Origin: Piezodorus guildinii
Lineage: Eukaryota > Arthropoda > Insecta > Hemiptera > Pentatomidae
NCBI GenBank assembly: GCA_023052935.1
Contig: CM041297.1
Location: 104,151,563 to 104,215,562, forward strand
Direction: 5' to 3'
DNA length: 64,000 nt
Numbering within the stretch: the first letter of the stretch is position 1; the number at the start of each line of letters is the position of its first letter. Positions 1 to 9,609 of this stretch are shown here, piece after piece. The notes under the pieces are model-generated. The model searched no databases, was not told where the DNA came from, and saw only the letters and a program-made list of their open reading frames with translations. A program made the position numbers and the translations under genes.

Positions 1-452
1 TTAATTACAATGTTTCGATGCTTAGCTCATTTTCAGATTCAATATTAAAAGAATATTTATTATCTTTATCTTATCAATTAATAATTATAATGTTACATTT
101 AAATTAATATGAAACACTTTTTAAAAAGTACCATATAATAAAATACCTTAAAACACTATCATAATTATATGTTAATCCTTATCATTTTTCTGTAAAACCA
201 TAAATTATTTTTTTACAATCATTCTGTTAATTTTGACTGTATTACATTCATTCTTATTCACTATCACATTTAAATATAATTTACATCTGACCCACTTTAG
301 TCTTGAAACTACTCAGCACTATTTGAAAATTGTCATTTATTGCATTTAGTACTTCCTACTTTATTTTTTTAAATGAAGTTAAAATATATTAATTACATTC
401 TGAATTATATTTAATTCATGGATTACATCTGCATATTTATCATTTATATTGC
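1..452. other. AT-rich sequence, no gene seen
   Basis: Low-complexity AT-rich DNA upstream of the first repeat. Short open frames here carry no recognisable motif and no biased composition. I see no RNA gene or element terminus. Confidence 0.6.
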
Positions 453-645
453 TTTCACTTCCTATATATGAAATATATAGTAAGGAAAGTATTGTGATAT
501 TGAAATTTTTTCCAGTTTTCAACGGAAATTCACCATTTGAGACCCTCCGAGTCCAAATAACCAAGTTCCGAAAAAAGATCTGTGTGTGTGTGAGTCTCTG
601 TGCGTGTGTGTCTGTATCTGGTAAGTCTAGCGTGAAAACGAAAAG

Positions 646-658
646 ACGTATAAAACTT
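646..658. repeat. Target-site duplication, left copy (J-A LINE)
   Basis: ACGTATAAAACTT occurs here and again at 5586-5598, exactly flanking the J-A element. The last two T are ambiguous with the LINE's poly(T) (poly(A) on the minus strand). Both copies fall at the same point of the HLE-1 consensus. Confidence 0.9.
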
Positions 659-808
659 TTTTTTTTTTTTCACTTAATATTTTATTTACACCTGTAAAAA
701 AATTACAATCAGCAAATGTGCTAAAATCTAAGTAAACATGGCGTGGTTAGGCATGAGGGAGACAGCACCCAGTGGTGCATCCTCCTGACATTAAGCAGAA
801 CTATATTT

Positions 809-1362
809 TTAGGTCAGGAGATCCCTCATCCAACTCCTTTTCAGCCTACGCCGAGTTATGGATGGTATGTCGGTTGTAGCCATGTTTTGCACAAGTTTGT
901 TTATGTGTCCATTTAGTTTGTCGTGAAATCGTTTGTAAGTCGATCGAATGTGGTTTGTTGTAGTAGGAATACGTAAGTCATTATGAAGGGTATCGTTTGA
1001 AACATATGGTGGTGAGTTCGTTGCCAGTCTTAAAAATTGCGATTGAAATGTTTGTATTTTTCGTATGTGTGTCTTTTTAGCAGGTCCGTATATTTGGCAA
1101 GCGTAAGTCCATATTGGTTTTAATAAATAAGTGTATACGTTAAGTTTCTGTCTGATAGGTAATTTAGAATGTCTATGAAGTATCGAATACAATAGTCTCA
1201 GTCGAAAATTTAGAGTTTTACGTTTAGTCTTGACGTGTGGGCCCCATGTCAACCTTTTGTCAAAAATAAGTCCTAAGTACGTTACTGTGTTTGATTGTGG
1301 TATCTGGTGATTGTCTATGTAAACTGGAGGGCAGGTTCCATGTCTAAGTGTAAATGTAACAT
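809..1362 (-). pseudogene. J-A ORF2, C-terminal piece of reverse transcriptase
   Basis: Open on the minus strand from about 1362 to the stop before 809. The piece begins at VTFTLRHGTCPPVY and includes YLGLIFDKRLTWGPH and LKPIWTYACQIYG, which align with YLGFLLDKRLTWNPH and LKPIWTYGLELWG of the intact J-B ORF2 at 47813-50497. It ends with RRRLKRSWMRDLLT, matching RRLKRQWPRDLL of J-B. It is the thumb and C-terminal region of a Jockey RT. The FADD catalytic block is not on either side of the interruption, so about 55 residues are missing. The ATG near 1252 is an accident of truncation, not a start. No RNase H domain follows. Confidence 0.9.
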
Positions 1363-1980
1363 GTAGTATATATATATATATATATGTTTATACGGATATG
1401 GTACTGATTTTATTACACGTATATGAAAAAAAAATATCCTTCTTTTTTATCTTTTAGTTGGCCATCAAATTCGTTCATTGTATCAAAATTTATATTAAGC
1501 TTAATATTTTTTAATGCTGATAAGATGATATGGTTAAATTTTTCGGGATGTACAAAATGAAGGTACTTACAATTACAAATATTCGCCATTTAAGCCCTGT
1601 CAAACTATATCAATCAGAATCAAACTTATATAAATATTAAAGCCAATTAAATTTTACATTGATATAGTAAATCAAAGTATAATTAAAATCGTTAGGGCCG
1701 TTTTTGAGTAAATAGCAAAAAGGTGCTAAATGCATGGTATAAAGTAATACTTCCGGTCAGCTTACGAATGAAAACGCTGCGTATCGTTGTCTCAAATATA
1801 AAAATTTCATTTTTTTACACCTTTTCGTTTTTCGTGCTGGACTTACCACAAACACACGGACACACAGACCTTTTTGCGGAAGTTGGTTATTTGGACTCAG
1901 GGGACCCTAAAAAGTGAATTTCCGTTGAATGCTGGAAATCGAAATTTTTCACGATCGCAATACATTCATTCAAAATTACA
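1363..1980 (+). mobile_element. HLE-1 fragment nested inside J-A ORF2
   Basis: Internal part of HLE-1 with the block CCGTTTTTGAGTAAA, the CACACGGACACACAGACC microsatellite region and the ACGATCGCAATAC end block. Both termini are missing. The left edge dissolves into a short (TA)n at 1365-1386, and the right edge ends in unrelated AT-rich sequence before the LINE resumes at GGCAAAGGATAAA. It replaces about 165 bp of LINE sequence, so a simple clean insertion does not explain it. Confidence 0.75.
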
Positions 1981-4002
1981 TTAAATTTTATCCTTTGCCA
2001 TATCGTTTTCGTTTGTCGGTATGTCATATGTGTATATTAAGTACAGAAGTGGGGGCAGGATAGAACCTTGGGGAACTCCTGCAGAGACTGGCTTGACTGA
2101 TGAGGTCTCGGAACCCTGTCGGACAGAAAAGTAGCGGTCATAGAGAAAAGATTGTAAAACTAGATAATAAGTGCTTGGAAGTATGGGTTTTAGTTTAAAA
2201 AGAAGACCCTGGTGCCACACCCTATCAAAAGCTTGAGTAACATCCAAAAATGCCCCAGAAGCGTATTGTTTTAGTTCAAGTGCAGTGGAAATAAAGTCTG
2301 TTACTCTGTGTAGCTGTTGTGTTGTGGAGTGAAAAGAGCGAAATCCGAATTGATGGTCTGGTAATATGTTGTGGTCAGTCAGTATGTTAATAATGCGTCC
2401 GTACAATAATTTTTCAAATATTTTTGAGCATACTGGAAGAAGGCTAATTGGTCTGTAGGAATCAGGTCTGTATTTGTCTTTGTTAGGTTTGTGTATCATT
2501 GAAATCGTAGAATATTTCCATTGAATGGGGAATTTGGTCGTCCTGAGTATAGCATTGTATAATGTAGTAAGAAATACTAAAGCTTTTCTGGGGATTTTTT
2601 GAAGCACCTCAGCAGTGATAAGGTCGTAACCAGGAGTCTTTCTTTTCGGCATTTTCATAATCTGTCTAGATACCTCGGAAGGAGTAAAGGATTTTGGTGG
2701 AAGAGACATGGGAAGAGGAGAGTCCAAGAATTTCTGTACATAACTTTCGTGTTTTATGTCGGTTAAGTCTGTGTGAGGTTGAAAAACACTTGAAAGATAG
2801 TCAACGAAGATTTCAGATTTGTCTTTATCCGACACGGCCCAAGAACCATCTTCGTTTCTCAATGGGGCAGAAACTTCTCGATGTTTCAGAATTCGTTTGA
2901 TATGTCGCCAAAGACTGTTGTCGTCGGTTGTCAGGTTTTCCAGATATTTGTCAAAGTTAGTTTGTTTGAATTTTCGTATTTCTGTTTTAAGTTCATTGTT
3001 AAGTTTGTTGAAGATTCGTCTGTCTGAAGGAAGTCTGTTAGTTTGCCATTGTTTCCGTGATCGTCTCTTGGCTCGGATTAGGTCCCTGATATATTGAGGG
3101 TAGGATGGCGAAGTTATTCCTGGCCTTCTTTTTTTTTGTTGTGAGGACCATGCAGCTTCTTGAACGGTTGAAGTGAAGAGTTCAACTGCATCTTCTAAGT
3201 CTTTTTCAGTTTTTAGTGCTTTAGGGACAGTGAGCTGGGCATTAATATGCTTATTGAATAGATCCCAATCCACGATTCCGTAGGTAAGCGACTGTCTTCT
3301 TTCCGCAAAGAATTTCTCCACCCCCAACATCAGGTTCACCGGTAAATGATCTGAGCCAAGGTCTGTTTCAGTTGTAACTGTAATCGGTAGAGTCGTTAAA
3401 TCTTTGGCTACAAATATGTCAAGTACGTCAGGTTTTTTGTGACAAGAATTTGGTAAGTAAGTCGGTTTGTCAGGTGAAAATACGTTCAATGATAAGTGGT
3501 CAATAGCAGATTTGAGTTTTCTGCCCCTTGGTGTACACAAACGAGAACCCCAAGCATTGTGTTTTGCATTGAAGTCACCTCCTGCCAGGAATGTTCTACC
3601 AAAGGAGTTAAATAGTTCAATAAACATTTGGTCGGTAATGATGTATTTAGGAGGGCAGTAAATAGAAGCTAGTGTTATGTTTTTGTATTTAGTCTGTAAC
3701 TGTATTCCTGTTATTTGTATCTGAGCCGTTGAGTCTACGTGTATAGGGTAATGTTTTAGGGTCGATTTTATTAATATAGCTGTCCCTCCGTGTGCAGTAT
3801 TGTCGGGATGGTCTGTTCTGTATAAATGATAATTAGGTATTGAAAGTTTGTTGCGTGATGTGAGATGAGTTTCTGTCAAAAGTACAATGTCGATACGTTT
3901 TTGATGAAGATAAATTTCCAGTTCAGTCTTATGTCGAAGTAGTCCGTTAGTATTCCAAAGGAGGATTGACAGGGAGCCAACAGTGATAGAACTAATGTCC
4001 AT
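1981..4002 (-). pseudogene. J-A ORF2, endonuclease plus N-terminal two thirds of reverse transcriptase
   Basis: 673 codons. The apurinic-endonuclease-like (EEP) domain spans residues 10-230, with TETH at 43-46, GGDFNAKH at 141-148 and GSDHLP near 216-221. The RT domain follows, with YRPISLLPVCSKIFEKLL, QFGFRSFHSTTQQ, AFLDVTQAFDRVWH (first catalytic Asp) and GVPQGSILPP. The frame then leaves the LINE and stops after four foreign residues (KDKI), just where the FADD catalytic block should come. ORF2 enzymes of this type nick target DNA and prime reverse transcription from the nick. This copy lacks the essential YxDD-type aspartates and is inactive. Its start overlaps the end of ORF1 by 11 nt in another frame. 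Confidence 0.93.
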
Positions 4003-5242
4003 AAGTTACTGCTAATGCTTGTGTTAAATGCGTTATTTGGCTAATTAGGCTGTAAAGGGGCTGAATGAGGGCATTTAAATTATTTAGTATGTTGGATTGT
4101 AAATAAGGCTCAGAGCCAGCTGGTGGTACCAACTGACTACTGTCTTCCCTCATACCTGATCTTAGATGCGGCTGAGGCTGAGCTTCCACGTTGGGCCGAG
4201 GGCCGTTTGGGCGTTCCATTCTGGGGTTTACACCGACAGGTTCCCGAGGCTGATGTTGAAGAACGTTCGGCAGGGCTGGAAAATGTCCTAGATCCGGAGG
4301 AGGTGGGGCAGCTACCGGTGTAGGGCGGTAACTCTGGGTCCTCTGAGCTCGCAGGTTCTTGAGGGCCTGGCATCCTCTGTAATTGGCGGGGTGTGCCCCT
4401 CCGCAGTTAGCGCATTTGGCCGGCGTCTCCCTAGTTTTGATGCATGCAGCGCTTTCATGGGCCTCTCCGCATCGTACGCAGCGTGGTTGGTGATTACAGT
4501 ACGTTTTTGTATGGGCAAATCCCTGGCATCTGAAGCACTGAGGTATTTCCCTCTTTTTTCGAATTTCTTCTACTTTTATCCTTGTATAATAAATGTAGTT
4601 TAATTCAAATATTTTTTCATTGAATGTATTTTTAGAAATGTCGACAAAGAACATTTGTAGTGGCAGTTTGGTTCTGGCTGAGATAGCATTCGTAATGTTT
4701 ACAGCTTCATAGCCCTTAGCTTTCAGTTCTTCACTTATTATTGATGTTGGTGTAGATGGGTGAAGTCCTTTAATAACTACTCTTGCGTTTTTGTCTTCCG
4801 ACAGTTGATACGTATGGTAGTCGGCATTTACCTTTTTTAAGCAGCGAACAGCTGTTCTGTAGGAGTCTGGGGTAGCTGGGTATACAATTAAATTTCTGGC
4901 TGTTGATTTGATACTAAAGTAACTAGAACCTATTTCTTTTTTTAAAAACGCAATCAATGCTTCGATATTCTGTATTCCTTTTAGGAATATAGGTGGTGGC
5001 TTAAGTTTGTTATTTTCTATTGAGTTTGATTGTTTCTCGGATTCTCCTGCAGTCATATTTAAAAGAGGGTCAAATCTGTTGCTGGTTTCTATTGTATTTG
5101 ATTTCTTTATGTATAGCCTAGGATCTGCTGACGATGATGGTCTTTTTCGTCCTGTAATCACCTCCCACTCGTTATTTTCTTCTGGCATAGTTGAAGAGCC
5201 TGCCTCTTGTAGGTCCATATTGGTTACATTTTCAGACGCCAT
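3992..5242 (-). CDS. J-A ORF1, Gag-like nucleic-acid-binding protein with three CCHC knuckles
   Basis: 416 residues, intact, starting at the ATG at 5242-5240. The N-terminal 80 residues are polar and low complexity. Residues about 80-225 form the region preceding zinc knuckles in Jockey and X-element Gag proteins (PRE_C2HC-like), including KPPPIFLKGI and VVIKGLHPSTP. Three knuckles follow: C236-C249 (CFRCQGFAHTKTYC, CX2CX4HX4C), C255-C267 (CVRCGEAHESAAC) and C277-C291 (CANCGGAHPANYRGC). The C-terminal 120 residues are rich in Pro and Gln. In this family ORF1 coats the element RNA in a ribonucleoprotein. The stop lies inside the first codons of ORF2. The ORF is intact although its partner ORF2 is destroyed, so it is probably not under selection. 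Confidence 0.92.
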   Translation of the reverse strand: MASENVTNMDLQEAGSSTMPEENNEWEVITGRKRPSSSADPRLYIKKSNTIETSNRFDPLLNMTAGESEKQSNSIENNKLKPPPIFLKGIQNIEALIAFLKKEIGSSYFSIKSTARNLIVYPATPDSYRTAVRCLKKVNADYHTYQLSEDKNARVVIKGLHPSTPTSIISEELKAKGYEAVNITNAISARTKLPLQMFFVDISKNTFNEKIFELNYIYYTRIKVEEIRKKREIPQCFRCQGFAHTKTYCNHQPRCVRCGEAHESAACIKTRETPAKCANCGGAHPANYRGCQALKNLRAQRTQSYRPTPVAAPPPPDLGHFPALPNVLQHQPREPVGVNPRMERPNGPRPNVEAQPQPHLRSGMREDSSQLVPPAGSEPYLQSNILNNLNALIQPLYSLISQITHLTQALAVTYGH

Positions 5243-5585
5243 TGCTCTCTTTGCTTCTATTTACTTACCAGATCGCACGAAAAACAATGTTTTGAAACAA
5301 TATTTCACAGACACACAATGTTTTTAAAGTTTTAAACTTATTAAATTAGATAAATTAATGGTTAAAAAAAACTAACCTTGCACACTTCACATTTTTTCCA
5401 CTTTGTTAGTTGTTACTCACTTATATATCCTTAAACTTACTATAACTTTTTAAACTAGACTAATAACTTGTCCGTTTGAGCTAGTAGTCACTCTTAAGTA
5501 CAGTTTATAAACATGAATAAATCACATTTATAATAGAGAGAATGAGAGCACATGCTTTTCACTACACGGTCCTGGTAGTTTCTTC
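5243..5585 (-). other. J-A 5' untranslated region
   Basis: Between the ORF1 start and the 13-bp target duplication. AT-rich, no ORF. Jockey-type 5' UTRs carry an internal promoter. I could not pick out specific promoter motifs. Confidence 0.6.
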
Positions 5586-5598
5586 ACGTATAAAACTT
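5586..5598. repeat. Target-site duplication, right copy (J-A LINE)
   Basis: ACGTATAAAACTT, identical to 646-658. The HLE-1 sequence continues directly after it. Confidence 0.9.
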
Positions 5599-5847
5599 AA
5601 ATTTAATATTTAATAAAACTGTATGCCCTGTTACAGCACCATTTCACTAAAATCGGCTGACCAGGAGTGCTACTTTATACTATGCATTTTTATAATTTTC
5701 TCAAAAACAGCTTTAACAATTTTGATTAAACTCACTATCGATGTAAAATTTAATGGACTATAATATCATTTAGGTTTTATCCTGGTTCAAATAGTATGAT
5801 AGGGATTAAATGCCGATATCTTCCTCTAAAGTATCTTTAAATTTGTA

Positions 5848-5899
<52 letters not shown>

Positions 5900-6017
5900 A
5901 GGCACATCATTTCGTTAGCATTGATAAATATGCACGCTGAGCGAATTTGATAAACTACTAAAGATGAAAAGTGCAAACATATTTTTGAATGCAAGTTTTG
6001 TGTTTTTGAAAAGAATA

Positions 6018-6382
6018 AGATAAGATAAGCCTTTATTTACACATATTTACAATTTTTAATGGTACATAAAGTTTATATGTATTTATTTTTATTTTAAAAC
6101 ACTTTTAATAATTAATGTAAGTAAAAAGAAACAATGTTACCAAATAGTGTATACAACTTTTTAAATAAAATTTACTAACATCTTTTTTAATAAAATTGCA
6201 AAAAAAAAAACTTTATTAAATAAAATTTTTTATGTTTAGATAAATAAAAATAAAATGGTTTTCTACTAATGTGTAGGCCTCTCCTAAAGGAGGAATAGTC
6301 TTGATCGGTGACCAGCCGTACCTTCTGGGTTATGAGTTCGACGCTGGTTTTTCAATATCTTAGGATATTAAATGCCAAGATA
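6018..6382 (-). mobile_element. SINE-like retroposon SINE-3 in HLE-1 copy 1
   Basis: 365-bp non-coding insert flanked by a 14-bp direct repeat (TTTTGAAAAGAATA at 6004-6017 and 6383-6396). The left edge reads AAGATAAGATAAGCC, which on the minus strand is a short (TTATC)n 3' tail preceded by AATAAAGGC. The right end, the presumed 5' head on the minus strand, contains GATCAAGAC, which fits a Pol III B-box pattern. The plus strand nearby also has GTTCGACGC, so orientation rests mainly on the tail. Insertion by target-primed reverse transcription fits; the family is unknown. Confidence 0.6.
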
Positions 6383-6645
6383 TTTTGAAAAGAATAGATA
6401 GTAATAAATATGTATAATATACCCGTGGATAGCTACAGATTTTGAAAAAAAAAATTATCTAATACACGGAATCGTAAAAGTTGATGAAGATCGATGAAAA
6501 GCCGATGAAACTAACTGATTGTTGCAGATATAAATATAATAGATAAAACACATGTTTCTATTGAAATTCAATTTAATTAATTCTTTAACATTTTATTTTT
6601 ATCTCCAAATGTATTCAAAAAATCTTAAAGTTTCGCGCCCCAGAT

Positions 6646-7616
6646 TTGTTTTTCGTGTCTCTCATTTAAATAAATAAAAATAATTTTCACTCATCTGAAA
6701 AAGATCACTGAGTACCAAATTAAATACCACCAACGTTTGAAGAATCTTATTATGGTAGAAATCTGTAGCTGATTATTACCCGATAACCCAGTAACGGTGA
6801 AATATGTAATCAGGCGAAACGATACTGGTAATATACGAAAGGAAAATCTCGGTATAGCCAATTCCAAAACAACACACTGCTTTATTACTTGATCATGCTT
6901 ACAATCAGCGTGAAGTTGGATGTAAATTTAGATAATTCAGGCGATTGGATGCTATTGATTAGAGCTGCCTGTGGAGAGCTAGTCTACATTATCACCTCGT
7001 TAAGTACCTCCCTCACAATAATGGCAGTAATACCTTTGCCTTCGTAGCTTATTTATTACAATGGTGATTTCTATGATATGATATACAGACTATAATGAGG
7101 AACAGTTTTTAAATGCTAATACTTTTTTTAAACAGATTTTTAAAAATATGAGTCTGATCTTTATATGAGATATAAACTGAGTGAGAAAACTTCCCCTAAT
7201 AGGACAGATTTATTCTCTGACTGAAATAATAAATTTATTTTTTATTTTTTTGAATATCGAGTTAATGAAACTGTGGTCCTTTACTTACAGTTTAAAAAAA
7301 AAAATGAAGATGTTCAAGAAAAAATTTGTGAGTATGGATAGCAAGTTGAAAACGCTGCCGATCATTACAAAATGGTTTATTATTTCCAAATAATTATATT
7401 ATGCTATAAGCTGTTTATTAACTTATATGTATTTATAAACTAATCAATGCAGCAACACTATCAATTAATATTCAAGGGAAATGGCCAATCACAACTGTAA
7501 AATTCAAAACGAAATATCTGAAATGAAAAGTAATTTTATTCTGGGACGAGTAGTCCCCTAACAATAAAAAGAAAAGTACAATATAAATGATAATTGTCTG
7601 GTCGTTTAAGACTTCA
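6646..7616. other. AT-rich sequence, no gene seen
   Basis: No recognisable element or gene. Between about 6880 and 7050 composition is less AT-rich than its surroundings. The 70-codon frame at 7181-7393 is Lys/Leu/Phe-rich with no family signature. Confidence 0.5.
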
Positions 7617-7622
7617 GTTAAC

Positions 7623-7627
<5 letters not shown>

Positions 7628-7690
<63 letters not shown>
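7628..7690. repeat. (TA)n microsatellite at LINE 3' end
   Basis: About 31 TA units. They lie exactly between the left target duplication and the J-E 3' UTR, so the microsatellite seems to have grown from the retrotransposed tail. Confidence 0.9.
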
Positions 7691-7691
<1 letters not shown>

Positions 7692-8071
7692 TAATTACAA
7701 CTTTATTTTAAAATACATTCAGTAAATGTGACACATGCTTATATTGCCCATTGGCAGATCTCCAAAAACTAAGCTAAATTAGAAGGTGCCAGGGCCATCT
7801 TCTTTTCAGACGCCTCGGAAGATAACTAGGGATTGTTGAGATGGCAAGGTTTGAAACTAGTGGGTTATAGTCGGAATGGAGTTTGTCATCAAAGGACTGG
7901 TACCTGGATCAGGCCAAGTCAGCAACATAGAAAACATTTAGGTCTTTATGGATAAGTTGATTCGTGGCTAAAAAGGAGCATTGAGGATTTTTCAAAGGAC
8001 TTTTGATTGTAAGGATTGGAGACGGGAAGAATTTGATGGTTTAGTAGAGCCCCAAAGCTCTACTACGTACT
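7628..8071 (-). mobile_element. 5'-truncated Jockey-like LINE J-E, 3' end with (TA)n tail
   Basis: Minus-strand fragment of about 440 bp covering the C-terminal RT region and 3' UTR. It is closely similar to the copy at 35598-36210, sharing CCCATTGGCAG, GGGCCATCTTCTTTTCAGAC and AAGTCAGCAACATAGA. Frames are broken. Flanks GTTAACATTAA (7617-7627) and GTTAACAATAA (8072-8082) are an 11-bp duplication with one mismatch. The LINE 3' end at 7628-7690 is a pure (TA)n run instead of poly(A). Confidence 0.75.
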
Positions 8072-8380
8072 GTTAACAATAAAATGCAGATTTTGTGATA
8101 ATGAATAGTTGTCATCTATAGCATTTAAATATCACATAGCTTGGGAAGATTGATACATTAAGAAATGAAGAAATAGTTGATGTTTGAAAGTAGAGAATGA
8201 TAAGACTTTACGAATAGATATAGTTGAGAAATTACAAAATAGGTTAGCACGAATGACAAATGATATGTTGAAGGAGACGGATCAGTGGGAATGTATATTC
8301 AAGTTTATGGGTTGGGATTTAGTGTCTACTGAATGGACAGAGGAACAAGTGGTAAACATATCAAGAATATACGGAGGTTT
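8072..8380. other. Unassigned AT-rich sequence
   Basis: A frame at 8184-8390 (68 codons, starting MKVENDK) has normal-looking composition but no motif I recognise and no neighbours to support it. It could be an eroded element. Confidence 0.4.
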
Positions 8381-8500
8381 TTTGTTTTGAAAAATCGGAA
8401 GAGACAGACAACAAGGAGAGAGGGATAGAGCCAACTCAACTCAGTTTGCCTACTAGAAACATGGGCGCATCTGGAAATTCCAAATGTGAATCTACTGAAA
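8381..8500 (-). pseudogene. LINE F reverse transcriptase scrap
   Basis: The minus strand reads QTELSWLYPSLL...CLFRFFKTK. It parallels the copy at 8845-9130 (YTELNWLYPSFLR...CLFQFFKSK) and the start of 21161-21490 (LKWLLPSIR). This is the region just before the C-terminal RLWNSLP-type block of several non-LTR RTs. It makes an approximate 110-bp direct repeat with the second copy about 460 bp downstream. Frames are broken. Confidence 0.55.
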
Positions 8501-8506
8501 CAATAA

Positions 8507-8508
<2 letters not shown>

Positions 8509-8591
<83 letters not shown>
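8509..8591. repeat. (TA)n microsatellite
   Basis: About 41 TA units. The long Tyr-Ile repeat frames predicted on both strands come from this run and are not genes. Confidence 0.95.
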
Positions 8592-8594
<3 letters not shown>

Positions 8595-8844
8595 GGCACT
8601 GATGACCGCGATGTTTTGTGCCATTAAAATTTAAAAACCAACCAACCAAACCTCTGTAGAAAGATAATATTTTTAGTCTGCAAGTAAGTATTAGATTGTA
8701 CAATCATCTACCTTATCCAAAGCAATCTAGATCACCGTTAACTATATATTTGATATCACTTAATAATATACAATATGTATATTTGAAGTACATGCAATGT
8801 GTGTATATTATATTCAAGCAATACCACGAAAAAAATACTTTTGA

Positions 8845-9130
8845 TTTAAAAAACTGGAAGAGACAGACACCTAGAAGATTCTGCCGAAGGAAAGAGGGAT
8901 AGAGCCAATTCAACTCGGTATACCTGCTGGAAACATTTCAGCGTCTGGGAGTTCCACAAGTGAATCTAATGAAACAATTCATAAGTCTTTTAAGTCTCAT
9001 ATCGAATTTTTGAGACAGCCCGCCGTATACGAGGCAAGCGTAGTCAAACTGGGAAAAATGGGCGAAGATACGAGTAGCATAAGGGTTTTAGGTGGGATAG
9101 AATCACGAAACCTTAGAAATTGTTTTAGGA
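8845..9130 (-). pseudogene. LINE F reverse transcriptase fragment, C-terminal region
   Basis: Reading the minus strand across small frame breaks gives YACLVYGGLSQKFDMRLKR, LMNCFIRFTCG, then YTELNWLYPSFLR. This matches the thumb-region pattern of non-LTR RTs (a YGG/YG block, LKRLMN-type basic helix, IRF.., LGWL). It lies just upstream, in protein order, of the C-terminal block seen at 21161-21490. Family F is otherwise represented by its hairpin-tailed 3' ends. Confidence 0.55.
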
Positions 9131-9179
9131 TATATCTCTACTATTTCAAAACCGATTTCGATACCCCTTTCTTTAATTT

Positions 9180-9400
9180 TGTATGGGATAAAAAGTCTAC
9201 CAAAAACCACTTCCGAGAAGTTTATCATTCAAAAACTTTTATGGTGGAGAGACGTAATTTTTAACTCGTTATTCGGGTTCTTCCTTTCCTGAAACGTGAG
9301 ACCTCAAATATTGAGGGGCGGTATTTATTTTTTATTTTTTTGGTCCATTACTAAAAATAATAAACGAAAAATTAACAAATACATAATCTAAAATTGATGG
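9180..9400. repeat. Diverged repeat shared with about 63170-63400
   Basis: Both regions have CGTTATTCGG, a CTGAAACGT or CTTGAAACGT block, and a long T-rich run ending in TTTTTTGGTC. Similarity is patchy and boundaries are unclear. There is no coding potential. Confidence 0.35.
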
Positions 9401-9609
9401 CATCAATAAGGTCTTTAAAAATACAATGGAGCTTAAGATGAGAGAAAACAATAAATATTTATCTAAAAATATGCTTAATGAAATCAAAAAGTTTTTACCA
9501 GATTCGCATATCAGAAAAAAATAATCATAACGTTCTGGTATTGTCGTGCATATGATTAAGTTTAGTTATTGGACGCAGATTTTTAATAGTAATACTTTTT
9601 TCAAATACT

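Larger units (their letters stand above)
659..5585 (-). mobile_element. Jockey-clade non-LTR retrotransposon J-A, 5' complete or nearly so, internally broken
   Basis: Minus-strand LINE bounded by a 13-bp target duplication, with poly(A) (T-run starting at 659 on the plus strand), a 3' UTR to about 808, ORF2 in two pieces (809-1362 and 1981-4002), an intact ORF1 (3992-5242) and a 5' UTR of about 340 bp. It inserted into HLE-1 copy 1. It was later disrupted by an HLE-1 fragment at 1363-1980, with loss of roughly 55 codons of ORF2 compared with the intact related element J-B. It cannot encode a complete reverse transcriptase. Confidence 0.9.
453..6645 (-). mobile_element. HLE-1 copy 1 (helentron-like repeat), split by a LINE and a SINE-like insert
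   Basis: HLE-1 pieces lie at 453-645, 5599-6017 and 6383-6645 and join in the same order as uninterrupted copies such as 34028-34897. The first piece carries the conserved stretch reading CCAAATAACCAAGT followed by a TG-rich microsatellite. The second has TTTAATGG...TTTAGG and an A-run of 45 at 5853-5897. The third ends near a degenerate CGCGCCCCAGAT terminus and lacks the TAAGTGAAAGT motif of better copies. No coding capacity. The gaps are explained by the J-A LINE (13-bp duplication) and the insert at 6018-6382 (14-bp duplication), so this copy predates both. Confidence 0.75.

Noticed and set aside
4123..4603. Three overlapping frames in the 4.1-4.6 kb region on both strands
   Set aside because: They lie inside J-A ORF1 in other frames and lack any motif; the CCHC-bearing frame is the real one.
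8326..8703. Open frames with long Tyr-Ile repeats (also 8436-8624, 25482-25775, 47065-47280, 57153-57486)
   Set aside because: They are translations of (TA)n microsatellites and have no other content.
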